From assembly GCF_901709675.1 (NCBI RefSeq), contig NC_051098.1, positions 16,485,464 through 16,549,463 on the forward strand: 64,000 nucleotides of DNA. The letters are read 5' to 3'. Shown piece by piece: positions 32,591 to 45,006 of the stretch. The position numbers and the translations under genes are program-made. The DNA is from Syngnathus acus (Eukaryota > Chordata > Actinopteri > Syngnathiformes > Syngnathidae). A model generated the notes under the pieces. The model saw nothing but the letters and a program-made list of their open reading frames with translations, did no database searches and was not told the DNA's origin. Every line of letters starts with the position of its first letter. Within the stretch, counting starts at the first letter, position 1.

Positions 32591-35500
32591 TTACACATCT
32601 GTACCGAGATGAGCAGTTTCCTTGACCGGCTGCTGCCTACCAATGTCGCCGAGGCGCTTGAACAAGCCATAAAAGAGTCCTGAGGACTCCGACTTGCTCC
32701 ACGAACTCTTGGATGGAAGAACACTTTCGCCATTTCCCTCGTAGTTTTGCTCCTTGTCTTGGCCGGGGGGCGGCGGCGTAAGGCTCAGCCTTCCCTCGCT
32801 GGCCTGAGAATCTCGTTTTTGAGGTAGGTTGGTGAAGTCAGAACCTCGCTCGGTCTCCTGCTCGGTGTCCCACAAGTCGTCATCGTCGTCCTCTGCCTCC
32901 TTCTTGACTTTGACCGGCAGCGTGTGGCGGCGGGGAATATTACACTTGGACGGAGGCGACGAGCTGAGCAAGAATTTGACCAGATCCTCGTTTGTCGGGT
33001 CTCCGGGGTACCGGTCGGTTTCCATGTCAAAAGTCCGCTGACGGGTCTTGGCCAACTTGGGATTTTCCACAGGAAGCTCCGTGGAGGAGACGCTGCCCCG
33101 GCTTTTCTGGTAGAGCAAAACCTTCTTGGAGGCCTCACGCAGTTTTTGGGCCTCCTCCTCGTTATTGTCCTGGAGGTCCTCCTCGTCGCTGTCCGTGGCA
33201 GCGGAGAACGTGCGAGGCGAGGAAGGACTGCTGGGATTCCCGCCGCTCGATTCCTCAGCGGCACGACGTAGATCCTCTCCCTGATTCTTTTGGTGAGCGT
33301 CGTGGTCCGAGCCGTCCGCTGGTCGATGGGGAGTTGTGGTGAGTTCGGCGGCGGAGTTCCACTCTTTCTTGGCCGTGACGCCGGCCTTTAAAGATTCCAG
33401 ACATTTGAGCTCAGGCTGGGAGGTCATCTCCGAGAGGCTTCCTGACTGAGGGCTGGCGCCGGCAGGGAAGCCGTGAGCGGACAAGGGGCGTCCCGAGCGT
33501 CTCCTCTGGAGCCGGTTGCTCAGGAGGTTTTGCAGGATGGACTCCAAAGCGATGCCCTCCATTTCTTTGTCTCTGACTGAGCAGGTGGCCGTGGATCTGC
33601 GCTTGGCGGCGCTTTGGAGACGCTTCTGGTGTCGTCGTTTCACCTCCGCCTTCTCCCGGGCTGTGTTTTCCTGAGGAAGAAAGAAAGAAAGAAAAAGAAA
33701 AAAAAAAATCAACCCATCAGACCTCGGTTCAACTTCTTGCGTTGACTTTTTTTTCTAGCACGTCAGAACACGGGCTTAACCTGCACGGCCCGCAGAAACT
33801 TCTCGCAAAAGGAGTCGAAGATTGAGCAACACTCCTCCAGTCTGAACTTGCTGGGGTCTTCGCAGAAGTACTCCGCCACCGAGTCGTTGGTGGACTGAAG
33901 CTCCCGCAGATCCCGTTCCACCTCGTCCAAGCAGGCCTCGGCATCCTGAACCGAGAGGAGCGCTTAGCGGCGGCCCGATAAGAGTCGGTCGGCGGGCGGG
34001 CGGGCGAGCGAGCGACGAATGATTCTCACTTGGAGGAAATCCTCCATTTGAGCCTTGAGGTCTTCCTGCTTCAAAGTATTGGCTTTGGCGTCGTTGACTT
34101 TCTTGACTTGCCGATCGAACTCGGCTTCAAGCTCACTCGGATTGATCCTGCGAGCAAAAAGGTGGAACGATACATTTTCAATTGCAGTTTTTTTCTTTTT
34201 AGAAGTGAGCGTGTTTACCTTGCTGCGGCTTTGACGTGAGCGAGTTGTTTAGCAAAGTTAAGTAGCTCCACGTCGACGTTCTGAGCTTGCTGCGGGGAAT
34301 CACGACAATCGCAATTAGCCAAAAAAAAAAAAAAAAAACGCTTCCTCAGCAACTTGACGAAAGCGTCCACTTGCCATCACCACATAGTGCATTAGATTCA
34401 TGCCGGGCTTGTTTGCTTTGGTGTCCACCAACTTGAGCAGGGATGCCATCCGGAAGCCGATTGCGCTGCCGGCGTATCCGCCCTGTCGTCCAAACAAGCC
34501 GAGCTCACAAACGCGCACAAAAAATGGACAACGGCAGCATCACGCTCACTCACGGCGTTCATGTAATTGCCCGTCTTCAAAACCAGCCGGATGACCGAGT
34601 GCAAGCTGTCAGAATCCAGAAGCTCTAAGTCGAAAACAAACAATTTGGATAAGTTTGCACAAAGTATTAGTTTTGACGTTCAAAGTAGAGCACCGTTTGC
34701 AGCAGCTTTCAAAGTGCCAAGGAATCCTCTCATTTCAGCCATGACGGGGAAAAACTCCTCCTTAAGGACCAAGCTGCTCAGACGCTCCTCATACCTGACA
34801 CAACAGAAAAGGGCTCCAATTAATTGTAAAGCTTCATTCCGTCACTTGCAAAAGAACCTGGAGCTCTCACCCGGGGATCCGGATCAGCATCAGCATGAAG
34901 AGGTCGGCGTCCGGGAGGGACGTTTGGTCGCCGCTAAATTTAAGCAGCTCTTTCACCTATGGACATTTTCACGGAGATCTTAAGCTAACGGAGTCATTCG
35001 ATCAAAATCAATATTTTGTGACAGAATTCTTGCAAATCTTAATTTACAAATGCAACAAAATATTAAAACATTGACAAGATACGTAGTCATCAATTTACAA
35101 AACGATAATTAGAATAAAAAAATACCAAACAATAATTCGATCGCCAGCCTAATGTCAACAACGTTAGCAAAAACAACTTAGAAACTCTTCAAAAGTGTAC
35201 TAAAGGCTAATGTGTTCCATCAATGATTTACTAAAAGCAGATTATTACAGTGTTAAAGATAGCAACAATCCATTTCTATGTCAACTCTTCAGAAAGGAAA
35301 ACTTTTGCAATGTACTTCGATCAATGTGTGTCCTGCCATTAATGGTTAACGAGATCTCACAATAATGCGGCTCGAGTTGACGTGAAAAGGTTTGGCAGGT
35401 ACCTCGCCGTCATCCGGCAGCAGCTTACGCAGCTCCCGAAGTTTCCCGGGGCCAAAACCGAGGCCGTTTCCCGCTTTGATTTCCTCAATCATGTCAGTGA

Positions 35501-36897
35501 CAGGCCTGTGGATTGAGGAGCGCAGAGAAAAAGGGGAGGTGAGGTGATGTCACATCAATTATCCACAATTATTTGTTGTATTGAGGTTGGACCGCCAGTT
35601 ACGCCAACAAGCCTCAACAAGCGAGCTTTGCTGAACAACATTTTCATTTGAAACCACTTGATCCTGCAATTAACGTTTCTCAATGAAATGAATGCAAACA
35701 CCAAAAAAACACGTCGTTCATTTCATTTTCACCTTGATCTTTACGTTTGCTGCCGCCACCTAGTGGCGGAGTGTCAGACGTTCACTCCAAAGTAAAACTG
35801 CTGCTTGCAAAAAAATAAAAATAAAAAAATGCCAGGAAGTTGGGCTACTCCCAAAGTGGAAAAAAACATTCAGAAGCATTGCTACACTTTGATTGATGTA
35901 GAATGCGCACTCGATAGCCGTGAGCAACATGCTTCTCATCTCAGGTCGACCGGGCCTGCCGGGACACGCGAGTGTGACGCAGTGGTGCTACGCCGTTAGC
36001 GCTGTGAGAGAGACTCACCGCCTGAACTGCTTGAGGAAAATCCCAATGTTCATGCTCCTCTTGGCGCTCAGGATGGACACCTAAAGACGGCAGCAGAAGG
36101 TTATTTTGAACGCTCACATAGCAACAATCTTCAAAAGTGGCTGTTGTCAGTGAGAACCTCAAAATATGCTTGAAATATTTTAACCTCCACCTGGGAACTA
36201 TTGTGACAAAACTGAGCCAACATCAGAAGGTTCTCATGTGACCTTCCTTAAGCAAACACACACCGAGTGGAAAAAAGATAACATTGCTGATCCATTACGT
36301 AATAGCGGGTCAGCATTTTTTTCTAGTGCGCCGTGTTCACGCAATGCTCTGATGCTTTTTATTCCGACCACTGTTTATTTCAACTTCGCCAGTCGATCCC
36401 TCCGCACTCACCAGTTCTGCCCCGGAGGCGGCAGCCAGCGGGCCCCTGGCGCCGTGGCGGCCCAGGGTGGCGAGCTGCTGCTGGTTCTGCTGCTGGGCCC
36501 GCTTATGACTGAAGAGCTCCTCTATGTGGTCCGTGTCCAGCTCGTAGTCGCCGTCCGCCTGATCCGCCGTCCAGATGTTGTGCTTGCCCATCACCGTGTG
36601 CTTGGGGATGGTCTCCCAGTTGAAGTTGCGCATCCTGGAGCGCCGACGCTCTAGTTTCGAGCTGCCCGGACCGGGGGGCGGCGGCGGTGGGGGAGGAGGA
36701 GGAGGCAGTAAAGGAGGAGGTGGCGGCGGCGGCAGAGGATCGCCGGGTTCCATCTCGATGGGGATTCGGCGGCGCGGTGGTCTTCTCAGCTGCGCGTGAG
36801 GAAGCCCGGCGCCGGCAGCGGCACGTCGTGTTTTGTTTTCATTGGTCTTGGCTGCAACGGGAGCGTCCCAAACGGCACTGAGAGTGACGCATTCATT
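32591..36897 (-). CDS. fhdc1: FHDC1-type formin (FH1-FH2 protein)
   Basis: Minus-strand exons: 36897-36412, 36080-36019, 35505-35403, 34956-34871, 34794-34694, 34624-34554, 34482-34375, 34289-34219, 34147-34030, 33945-33781 and 33670-32591 (stop). From the ATG at 36753 they give 2307 bp (768 aa) in one frame. A proline-rich FH1 segment opens the protein. The FH2 core follows, with formin motifs [44 protein letters not shown] and [19 protein letters not shown]. The tail is basic and acidic, of low complexity. The match is to FHDC1, a formin known for stress fibres, microtubules and cilia. The tail is much shorter than the 1143-aa human protein. The frame stays open upstream of 36753 to the acceptor at 36897, so the start is uncertain. 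Confidence 0.87.
34290..34374 (-). other. probable GC-AG intron of the formin gene
   Basis: The upstream exon ends ...GTGGTGATG and the intron begins GCAAGT, the consensus of GC-AG introns; the acceptor is CCCCGCAG. Using it keeps the FH2 segment (MHYVVMQAQ) the same length as human FHDC1 (LHFVAQEAQ). The alternative GT six bases earlier would delete two residues. Confidence 0.6.
35751..35770 (-). promoter_or_regulatory. CTCF-like core motif in a formin intron
   Basis: TCCGCCACTAGGTGGCGGCA on the minus strand is an almost ideal CTCF core (CCACTAGGTGGCG) and is nearly palindromic. Confidence 0.45.
36412..36897 (-). other. FH1-encoding first exon of the formin
   Basis: The exon encodes proline runs broken by two leucines (profilin-binding FH1). 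Upstream of the ATG at 36753 the frame continues as [13 protein letters not shown] up to an acceptor (TTTTCCTCCCTAG). Human FHDC1 begins MHVMNCVSLVSDKENGN, so the true start may be in a tiny upstream exon I cannot place. Confidence 0.55.
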
Positions 36898-39664
36898 CTA
36901 GGGAGGAAAAGGGTGTGGGGAGGTTATGACAGTGGGAGTACAAAGACCACATTCTATTTAGTCGTTTGAAACTGCATTCATAAAGTATTCACAACATCGC
37001 GAGACTTATTGTAGTTGCGTTTGTTAGTAAGTCTTGATGCGAGTGGGCCTTAGCAAGAATATTTTGGCTCACTATTTGGCACCCAATACTGCTGCCATTA
37101 CTCCGTTACCTCACAGCAGCATCAACAAAAACACATTTTCTGTATTTTTTTATTAACTGATATTTTATTTTGCGACAAACAACTAGTCAAATACTTAAAG
37201 ACTGTACTTGAGCAAACTGCTACGGGAAGCAAAACAGTCGAGCTGTTGCTAGCAAGGCATCTCACACAAGCTGTCAGCGAATAAGGACAACTATTTTGTG
37301 TGCAGCTGTAAGTTTGTTTTCACTGTAACAACTTATTAAAACACCTATTGACAGTAAAAAGTCACTTTTGAACATTTCAAACTTTTCCTAACACAGTAAA
37401 TTTTGGTACCACTGTTTTTGACAACAGTAGGTGGGTGTTACGCATTCTACCTTTGGGATGATAAGCCAAAGAGAACATCAGTAAGGTAAAAAAAGAGCCA
37501 TCACATGACTAAATCCAATAGCATGCCACGGAAGTGACTCTGCAATTTGATTGATCAACTTGTAAACAGTAACTCACCTTTGCTTTTTTCTGCTTAAAAA
37601 TATGCCCAGCTTCCTAGTTTTCCATTCCAGACTGGCTCCTCTCGTGCTGAAACTTGAAGGAGTGTCGCAATTCCTCTTCCCTGGAAAAGCGAAGGACACG
37701 CCCAGGCGGCAGAGGGAGTGTGTGCTCACCTTCGGTGGGAAGGAGCACCTCTGGGATCCCTGCCGGACCTCCTTGACTTGTTATGCGAGTGGTTGGACTG
37801 TGAGCCCTGGGCTGGATTTATGGACTCCAGCAACGTGATTGATGAGTTGCGCTTCAAAGATACAGGAGATGAATATTGATTTGTTTTAAAGGCACACACA
37901 CACACGCACACGGCTCTTTCACTCGTTGGTGATTTAGAAATACCTCAAGATGGGAGATAGTGAAGATGGGATTAAAATGTAATTATTCACCTCAATGCAG
38001 ATTACTTGCTCATTTATAATCACTTCATGGGGGACAATGTCAAGATTTGCAAGCTGATTTAAGATCTGCAGAAAGCCAAAGTGTCCTCGCCGTTCAAATT
38101 TGAGCAACCCAATTTAAAAAAACAGTCATGCTCTGCAGAAGGGTCAGTAAAGTTATGATCAGCATCATGATTTGACAATGAATTAGGGCTGGTGACCGCT
38201 GTAATGAAAAAAAAAAAATCAACCTGTAACCTCGATAATTAAGTGAAAGGCCTTTAATGCTACGAAGCGCTATCTAAAAGCAGAGATTGGATGTTTTAGG
38301 CGGGGTGGATAATACAAATCACGTCAGCTGACAACAACAATTGAGAAATGTAGTCCAAATGTCAATTGTACAGCATATCAGCATTAAATGCACTGTAGTG
38401 TACACGAGTAACATTTACGTAGAAAAAATAGCCACAACAACGGCATACATAATAAACATGCACATTAAGTTCATAGAAAAGATGACGTGAGACTTGCCAC
38501 TTTTGTTGTTATCGTAGGCGGTTTCTTCAACATTCGCAAATCAATTGTTCATTTCAATGGAACAAAGTCATCCAGCGAGCGGACCTTTATTTGGGAGCTG
38601 CACGACAAGGACAAAGACGTGAAAATACAAGGCTCTCTGCACAGGTGGATAAATAGATAGGTGGGGGAAAAACAGCCCGCCCGTGTAACAATTTGCTCAA
38701 AATACTGACCTCTGCTCATTTCGGTTCAAGAATTGTGTCCATTAAATGCCAGTAAATAGTCCGGAAGTGCTGAATTCCCCCAAAGCACGGTGTCCGATTT
38801 TACACACGCGGGCGGGATTGACTCGATATGTAGTATACACACACACACACACACAATGTTTCATCTCATCATGTAAAACAACAGCCGAAGCGGCTATACC
38901 ACAAAGCTAACAAAAATGAAAGCACTTATTGCATGTCCTGTACATTTGTGTCTATGAAATTTGCGCTTCATTCTGTGGCTGGGAGTGACTCAAACATGCT
39001 CTGCCCGCCCGCACGAAAGGCGGAACATTTGCACTTCTCACAAGGTTCCAATTCGGTGGTAAATTGCCATAGAAATGGCCACTTTGAACCACAATAGCTA
39101 GAAAGAAATGCTCGAATTGAATTTACATTTCTCATAACTTCCTGTCGTCCTTGTATCCAAATGACCAAGTTTAAATTTGGTAGAGATTGGACAAACGTTT
39201 GTCTTGAAAGAAGCGCTGGAAATGACCCAAAAATGGTGGGCTTCCCTTGTCTGTTGTTGAGATGAAAGGAAAATGTTTGTGGCCTCCAAAAATCATCATA
39301 ATGACGAAGAAGAGAAGCAATTGCAAGGCTCACGTTGCACACTGCATCGCTCGGATCCCTAGATGTCTCATTTGTTATACAAAATAATAAAGTTCACTTT
39401 CAAACTATCATGTACCGTTCTAAAAAAAAAAAAAGGTGACGACAACAAAAAAGACTAAAATGCCCAAGAGCCATCTCCACTAAAAAAAAATTCTAGACTT
39501 TACATATTCTTATATACAGAAAAATGAATGGTTCATCCAAGAATAAGAATAGTGTGTGGCTTAAATAAAAACAAAACTCGTGCTGATAATATAGAACAAG
39601 TGAGGACTACAAAAACAAAGGAGACTTTCCATATTTTCTGTGCTGATCCCGCAATGACCACCTG
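36898..39664 (-). other. formin 5' region and arfip2 3'UTR
   Basis: Two good minus-strand donors, at 37578 (GCAAAG|GTGAGTTA) and 37730 (CGAAG|GTGAGC), could end non-coding formin exons; neither preceding frame has a usable ATG. The right part, down to a candidate minus-strand AATAAA at about 38587, is probably arfip2 3'UTR. A CA microsatellite lies at 38838-38854. No other gene is visible. Confidence 0.4.
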
Positions 39665-42542
39665 TCACTGTTCCTCAAGCCAGGACGGCTTGTCGGCCCC
39701 AGGCGGCTTCAACTTGACGTTGAACTGCACCAGAGTTTGTTCCAGCTGCTGCTGGTTGCCGGCGAAGTAGGCCGAGATGGCGTTGTGGAAAAGCAGCAGC
39801 TGCTTGTGCATCACTTTCACCTGGGACACACAAAAATCGAAATATTACCTACCAGCAAGGTCGTTTTTGATGGGTTTATTTTTGCTTTGTGACGTGCGTG
39901 AGCTTCCGACACTCCGCCACTAGATGGTGCCAAAAACATCCAACAAATCAACTCAGCCAATGCTGACAAAGCAACTTTTTATTAGTTTGGAAATGGATTC
40001 TGGTTGAAAACGGAGTCTTGCTGAGAATTAAAACATTAAAGACTAATGCAGTTCTCGCTCTTACCGGTCAACAACCCAGAAAGTGATTTGAAAATTCCAA
40101 ACCTTGGTTTCGCTTTGGAAAATTCACTTAGTCCTAGGGTTTTTACATTTTTGAGAACCAGTTCTCAAATGGGGAAAGGCTTCATTTAATAGGCAAAGTG
40201 GAAGGCAGCAAACCTTGTTCTCCTCTAAGAACTTGAGCTTGATAGTGACGTCGCTGCGCAGCCGCTCGTATTTGTCCCTGTGCACTTGGTATTCGTGCTG
40301 GGCCATGTCGATGCGGACCATGGCGGCGCTGTCCCTGGGGCCCAAACTCAGCTCTTCCAAGTCAGAGCGGTAGGCGTCAAACTCCAACCTGAGCGCACGA
40401 GACGGAGGCTGTCACATTGCGGGGAAGCGCGAGAGAGGACGCCCGTCCTTATCAGCGTTACCTTGCGTTTTCGTAGTGCTTGATGGTCATCAAGGTGTCC
40501 TCCATGGTTTTGTTGACCAAAGTGTCAATGCTGGACACAAAGAAGCTGATGGCGCCCAGCAGGGACTCGCCGTTCTTGCACAATAGTTTTTGAGTTTCTG
40601 CGTTATACCCAAACTCATCCTGGAGGGTGGGGGCAGCATCCTTGTTCTTTATTCGTCTTAAATGAAACATTCAAGCAAAATTTGCACTGTGGGCTACCTG
40701 CAACTCGGGCGACTTCTGGCTGAGGTCGGTGAAGGTGTCCCCGAGAGCTTGCTGCGTCTGGACCATGCTCTGGAAGTGGCTTGTGAGCGCCGTGGCCAGC
40801 CTGAGGATGTTCTCGTACTTGCTCTTGGTGTCTCTCAGCACGTCGATCTGAGCCTCCAGTTCCAGGTCGACCGTCCGCGAGCCTCGGCCGAAGCGCTCCG
40901 AGAACATCTGCTTGGTGCACTGAGGGACACGCGTCCATGGAAAAAAAACGAGGATAAAATGTTATCAGTTGAAATCAAATCAACGGCTTAGCAGTAGCTT
41001 GTTACCTTATATGTGTTTATGCCCCATTTCTTCACACTGTCCAGCTTCTCCACTGCCACGCCACGAGACACTTCTTCCATCGCGGTGCAGGTGCTATGGT
41101 TTGAGGAGCCTTCAAAAAAAAAAGAAAAAAGCCGCTGCCATAAAAGCGCCGACTCGTGACATTCACGATGGACACGATGAGTCATGGCAATGGGGGAAGG
41201 AGGAGATGGTGACTGACTTCAGAGATGATACCTGAGAGCTGCTCGCTGCCGTGCTGCGCCAGTCGACCGGCAACCGGCTGGCCGGTGGGCGAGCTGGCGG
41301 CCCGGGATTTCATGCGGATGTCTGCCATGGGCATGGGGGGGGGGGCATGGGTGAGAAAAGCTTTGAAAGGGAAATGTGTCTTTTTGGTATGAGCGGGTGA
41401 AAACATGGCCAGCATGCATGTTTTTTTTCGTCATGCACTCAAGAAACATGGAAGAATGGAGTTAATGAGATGAGATGCAAACAGCAACGACAGTCGGTCT
41501 TACCATTCAATACAAAACAGTATTACAAACAAATGCTCATATTGGGTTAGTGCATCTTTTAAGGCTCCAGTATTTCCCCTCAACTGCCAATGTAGGCATG
41601 CGAGCAAGGCTGCAAGTCCTTTCATCCAAGTAGGAGACGTTTTACAAAAAAAAAAAAAGACTGAAGGGGTTAAATTTGAGAAACAGCTACAGAATGTACA
41701 GACACCTGGCGCAGGCGCGGGGGCACCTCTTCTGTCCAAATATTCGGGGTTGAAACGAATGGCTGGCCCTATGAGATATGGTAATACAAGGCCGCCGCCT
41801 GGAGGTCAGCACACGTACAGTGACTGCAAATCAGAGTAATCACGGAGCCTCCATTTGTTGTGGCCGCCCGAAGGCTATTTAAAAACTCATCGGGGTTAAG
41901 TGGAGGGAATGAAAAGGCAATGATGTTGCGGCCACTACCTTTGATGGTGCTGGTCGGAATGATGCCCCCCGCCGGACCGCCGTAACCTCCCGAGACGATG
42001 CTGGTTTCGTTCAGGTTGGGCCCCGACACCATCACCTGCTGCAAATCCTGATCCACAAACAACTGAATGATGCGTGCAGACTTAGTTGAGTCTCAGGTGC
42101 CTACACATTAGCACATCCTTGATTTAAAAAAAACAACACAAAGAGGAAGCAAAAACTAAACTGTGCAATTTATTGAACTAGTTCATTCATTTACAATCAT
42201 GTTCATTGCTTTTCTTTCCAAGTAAAAGACAGAGCTGTTTTTTGATTCATTAAAAACAAACTTTGGGGTGAGGTGAAAAAGGCAAAGGACATTTCAGCTT
42301 ATTTCAATGGGCAAAACTGATGTGATATAAGATTAGTCATGGAACAATTGAAGCTTGTAAATCAGTGTACCACTGTGGGATGAATAGATTGTGTTGCAAT
42401 GTGACGTTTGAGATTCCATCAAACAAACAACACACTAACTGACCTGCTCCAGACTGTCATCCTCTGGCTGGGTCCCAGTGTCTCCATTACTGTTAATGGG
42501 AATCTCCATCGTAGCTGCTTTGCTCATGATGCCCTCCGCCAT
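39665..42542 (-). CDS. arfip2: arfaptin-2 (complete)
   Basis: Eight coding exons on the minus strand: 42542-42444, 42047-41939, 41321-41232, 41109-41006, 40919-40698, 40619-40462, 40388-40214 and 39820-39665 (stop). They sum to 1113 bp, or 370 aa, against 341 in human ARFIP2. The start [16 protein letters not shown] and the block [20 protein letters not shown] identify arfaptin-2, not arfaptin-1. An amphipathic helix ([16 protein letters not shown]), known in the family to bind PI4P, precedes the BAR domain ([16 protein letters not shown] to [12 protein letters not shown]). The protein ends PSWLEEQ. Arfaptins are crescent-shaped dimers at the trans-Golgi that bind ARL1, ARF and RAC1 and shape secretory carriers. 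The extra length comes mainly from the 90-bp exon 41232-41321. Confidence 0.95.
39917..39931 (+). promoter_or_regulatory. CTCF-like core motif in an arfip2 intron
   Basis: CCACTAGATGGTGCC matches a weaker CTCF-type core. Confidence 0.3.
40214..41109 (-). other. amphipathic helix and BAR domain exons of arfip2
   Basis: Exons 41109-41006, 40919-40698, 40619-40462 and 40388-40214 encode the amphipathic helix and most of the three-helix BAR module. Landmarks are [52 protein letters not shown] and [10 protein letters not shown]. All are intact. Confidence 0.9.
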
Positions 42543-43135
42543 GACAAAATGTCTGAAAAGATACAAATAATAATAGGCAATTGTAGAGTGTGAGTACTAC
42601 ACAAACGAGCATAAAGTAGCTGTCTTACGTTGATGCTACGCTGATTGCTAACGGCAGCTGATGTGGCTTCTGGCTATGTGACAGCTAGCTTCAATCTGGC
42701 TGGCAGCTTGTTCGTCCCAAAGAAAAGTCAAGCTTCGCGGACAAATGTAATAAAAAGCAGAAAAGGCGCCGACTTTTCTAACGAATCAACGTTACATCCA
42801 TGGCTGCTGTTTACATGATCTGCCTCTTTCCATACAACTCATCCTGAAAATCCCTGCATCCAGCCAAGCAGCGGCTTTAACTTCGCTTCGCAATAAAAGT
42901 TTCACTATTTTCGAAGACACCCTAATCGGCGTTTTAGCACTTTTAATCCAATGTAGATTTGACAAAATACGTCAAATACTCACCAGTATTCGTTTGAAAG
43001 TTTACTGGTGGCCTAGGGTCGTATATCGAGGAACTGCAGCATTAATTTGAAAGAGCATCATCTTCAAGCCTTTTCCGCCCTTCTACTCCGTTGTCCACGT
43101 CGTGCTGTGCTGACGTCACGTTGTCCCCAAACTGT
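42543..43135 (-). promoter_or_regulatory. arfip2 5'UTR and promoter region
   Basis: The coding exon starts at 42552 after the acceptor TATCTTTTCAG. Upstream on the minus strand a perfect donor (ATACTG|GTGAGTATTTG) marks a non-coding first exon starting at 42984. A full CRE palindrome TGACGTCA sits at 43111-43118, as expected for a TATA-less housekeeping promoter. The transcription start itself is inferred to be near 43080-43110. Confidence 0.55.
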
Positions 43136-45006
43136 AGTATGGCATTCTATACTGAAGGTGGCAGTGTTTCCTCGTTATAGACGCTACCTATGTCGTTGTG
43201 GCAGTCTTTTTCTTTTTCAATAAAATAGTCAAAGTATTCTGGTGTATAATAATAATAATAATTGTTATTATTATTAATTTATTGGTGATTCCATTTTTGT
43301 GTTGTCCTCCCTGGAATCACCTACTAAACACCCAATCAGCTACAAATAATGCATCTTACAGTAACTTGAGAACGCATAAGCACCTAAGCCTTAGTTGCTA
43401 TGACACTGAGAGTAATGTATCTGTTTCCAATGTGTATTTTCTTTCTTTTTTTTAAATCATACCAATTAAATAGCTCAACACGGTTCAAATCTTGGATCCG
43501 GCCATCCTGTTTTAGTTTGCATGCTTTCCCATGTGTCCAGGTACTTTGACTAATTTGATCTACATTCCAAACACATGCATGATATATGCATTTTAAAAAT
43601 CTCAAGTTGTGAATTTGAAACAGCCCAGGGAAGGATAAGCTCCTCCCCACGAGACTAATGAGGATAAACGGTATGAAAAATGGATGAATGGATGATTAAA
43701 TGCCCCATCTAAACATCAACTTCTAAGGAAATTGCAATTTTTGATTATTATTATAATCATTATTGCGTCCCGCCTCTCTTGCTGATTGCAGTTGTCTTTA
43801 GAGATAGACCGATAGAGCCAAATTGTACTAATGTGCCTCATTTATTTCAATCAGGGAAAGCAGTGTGGAGCGAATATGGCTTTCAAATGTTGTGAAAGTG
43901 CTTAAATGGAAGATTTGCTACAAGGGACATTTTTCCCAAGCATAGTAGTGCTTAGTTTTACTGCACTCCATCTCCCCCTTCTTTGCTTCTGCAACGGCAC
44001 TATTTTACTATATTCCTTTGGGTTAAGAGAACTTACATGTCGGGGTTGTTTTGAACAAAATATAAAAAAAAGTGTAATTCCCCATGCTTCAAGTCGGGTC
44101 AGAGATCATAACTGTCTGGATCTTTTTTTTTTTTTTTTTCCCACTTGACTCCTTCTTGTTAGCATATATGTATTAAAAAATACAATATCCAATGTATGTT
44201 CTTCTGTTTCAGAGCACCTCATGCGGCGAGTGACCGCCCCGAGGTGAGATGTAAGCGAGAAGGCAGAGCTGGGGGGGATGAATGGAACATCTCAAATGAA
44301 AGAGTTATTATCCTCGCCTGAGTGACGACTACTACGCCTTGCCCTTGTGATAGCGCCTCCAAACCTCAAGGGTGTCTGTTGAAGTGCTCGTATGAATAAT
44401 AATGAATCATTTTCAAATACGTCCGCGATTGTGAGCCTCAATCTCGTTTCCGATAACGTACACACACAGCCGTTGTACACGTGTATAAGCCGTATACGTG
44501 CGGGCAGGAAGTCAAATCCCATAAAGGAAGAAGGTAAATAATGTTGCTGTTGACATTTGCTCAAAGCCAAACATCTCAAAGTTGCTTTAGTTCCACTTTG
44601 ACTGATTGAAAGGGTATGTTTTGACTTTGCGTCTTTTGGCTGAGGGGCCGCCTCAACGTCCTTGAGCCGATCCCAGTACAACCTTTGACCTCTGCATTAT
44701 TCACGGCCCACAAACTGTCCAGGTTTAAATACAATATACGAGTTCTTCTGAGTCTGACTAACGAACATAATTGGTGTCCCATTTACGGCTGAACCATTTT
44801 GCTCGCTTTGTGATCAATATATAATTGTTAACAAGTAAAAGCCAAGACCATTCAAAACAAACGTTTGAGAGCTTTTGGTTCCAAATTTGAATTAAATGTT
44901 CATAGGCACAGTTGTGAACACTTCATTTTTGTCATTCAAAGTCGATAGGGGCAAAAAAAAAAAAAAAGACTAAATGTCTTAAAAGTCTTGGCCGCAATAT
45001 TCAGCG

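Noticed and set aside
36575-36799. Glycine-rich plus-strand protein
   Set aside because: Antisense of the proline-rich FH1 segment of the formin.
39665-42542. Assignment of the arfaptin gene to arfip1
   Set aside because: The N-terminal block [20 protein letters not shown] and [14 protein letters not shown] are arfaptin-2 features. The arfaptin-1-like optional exon alone does not outweigh them.
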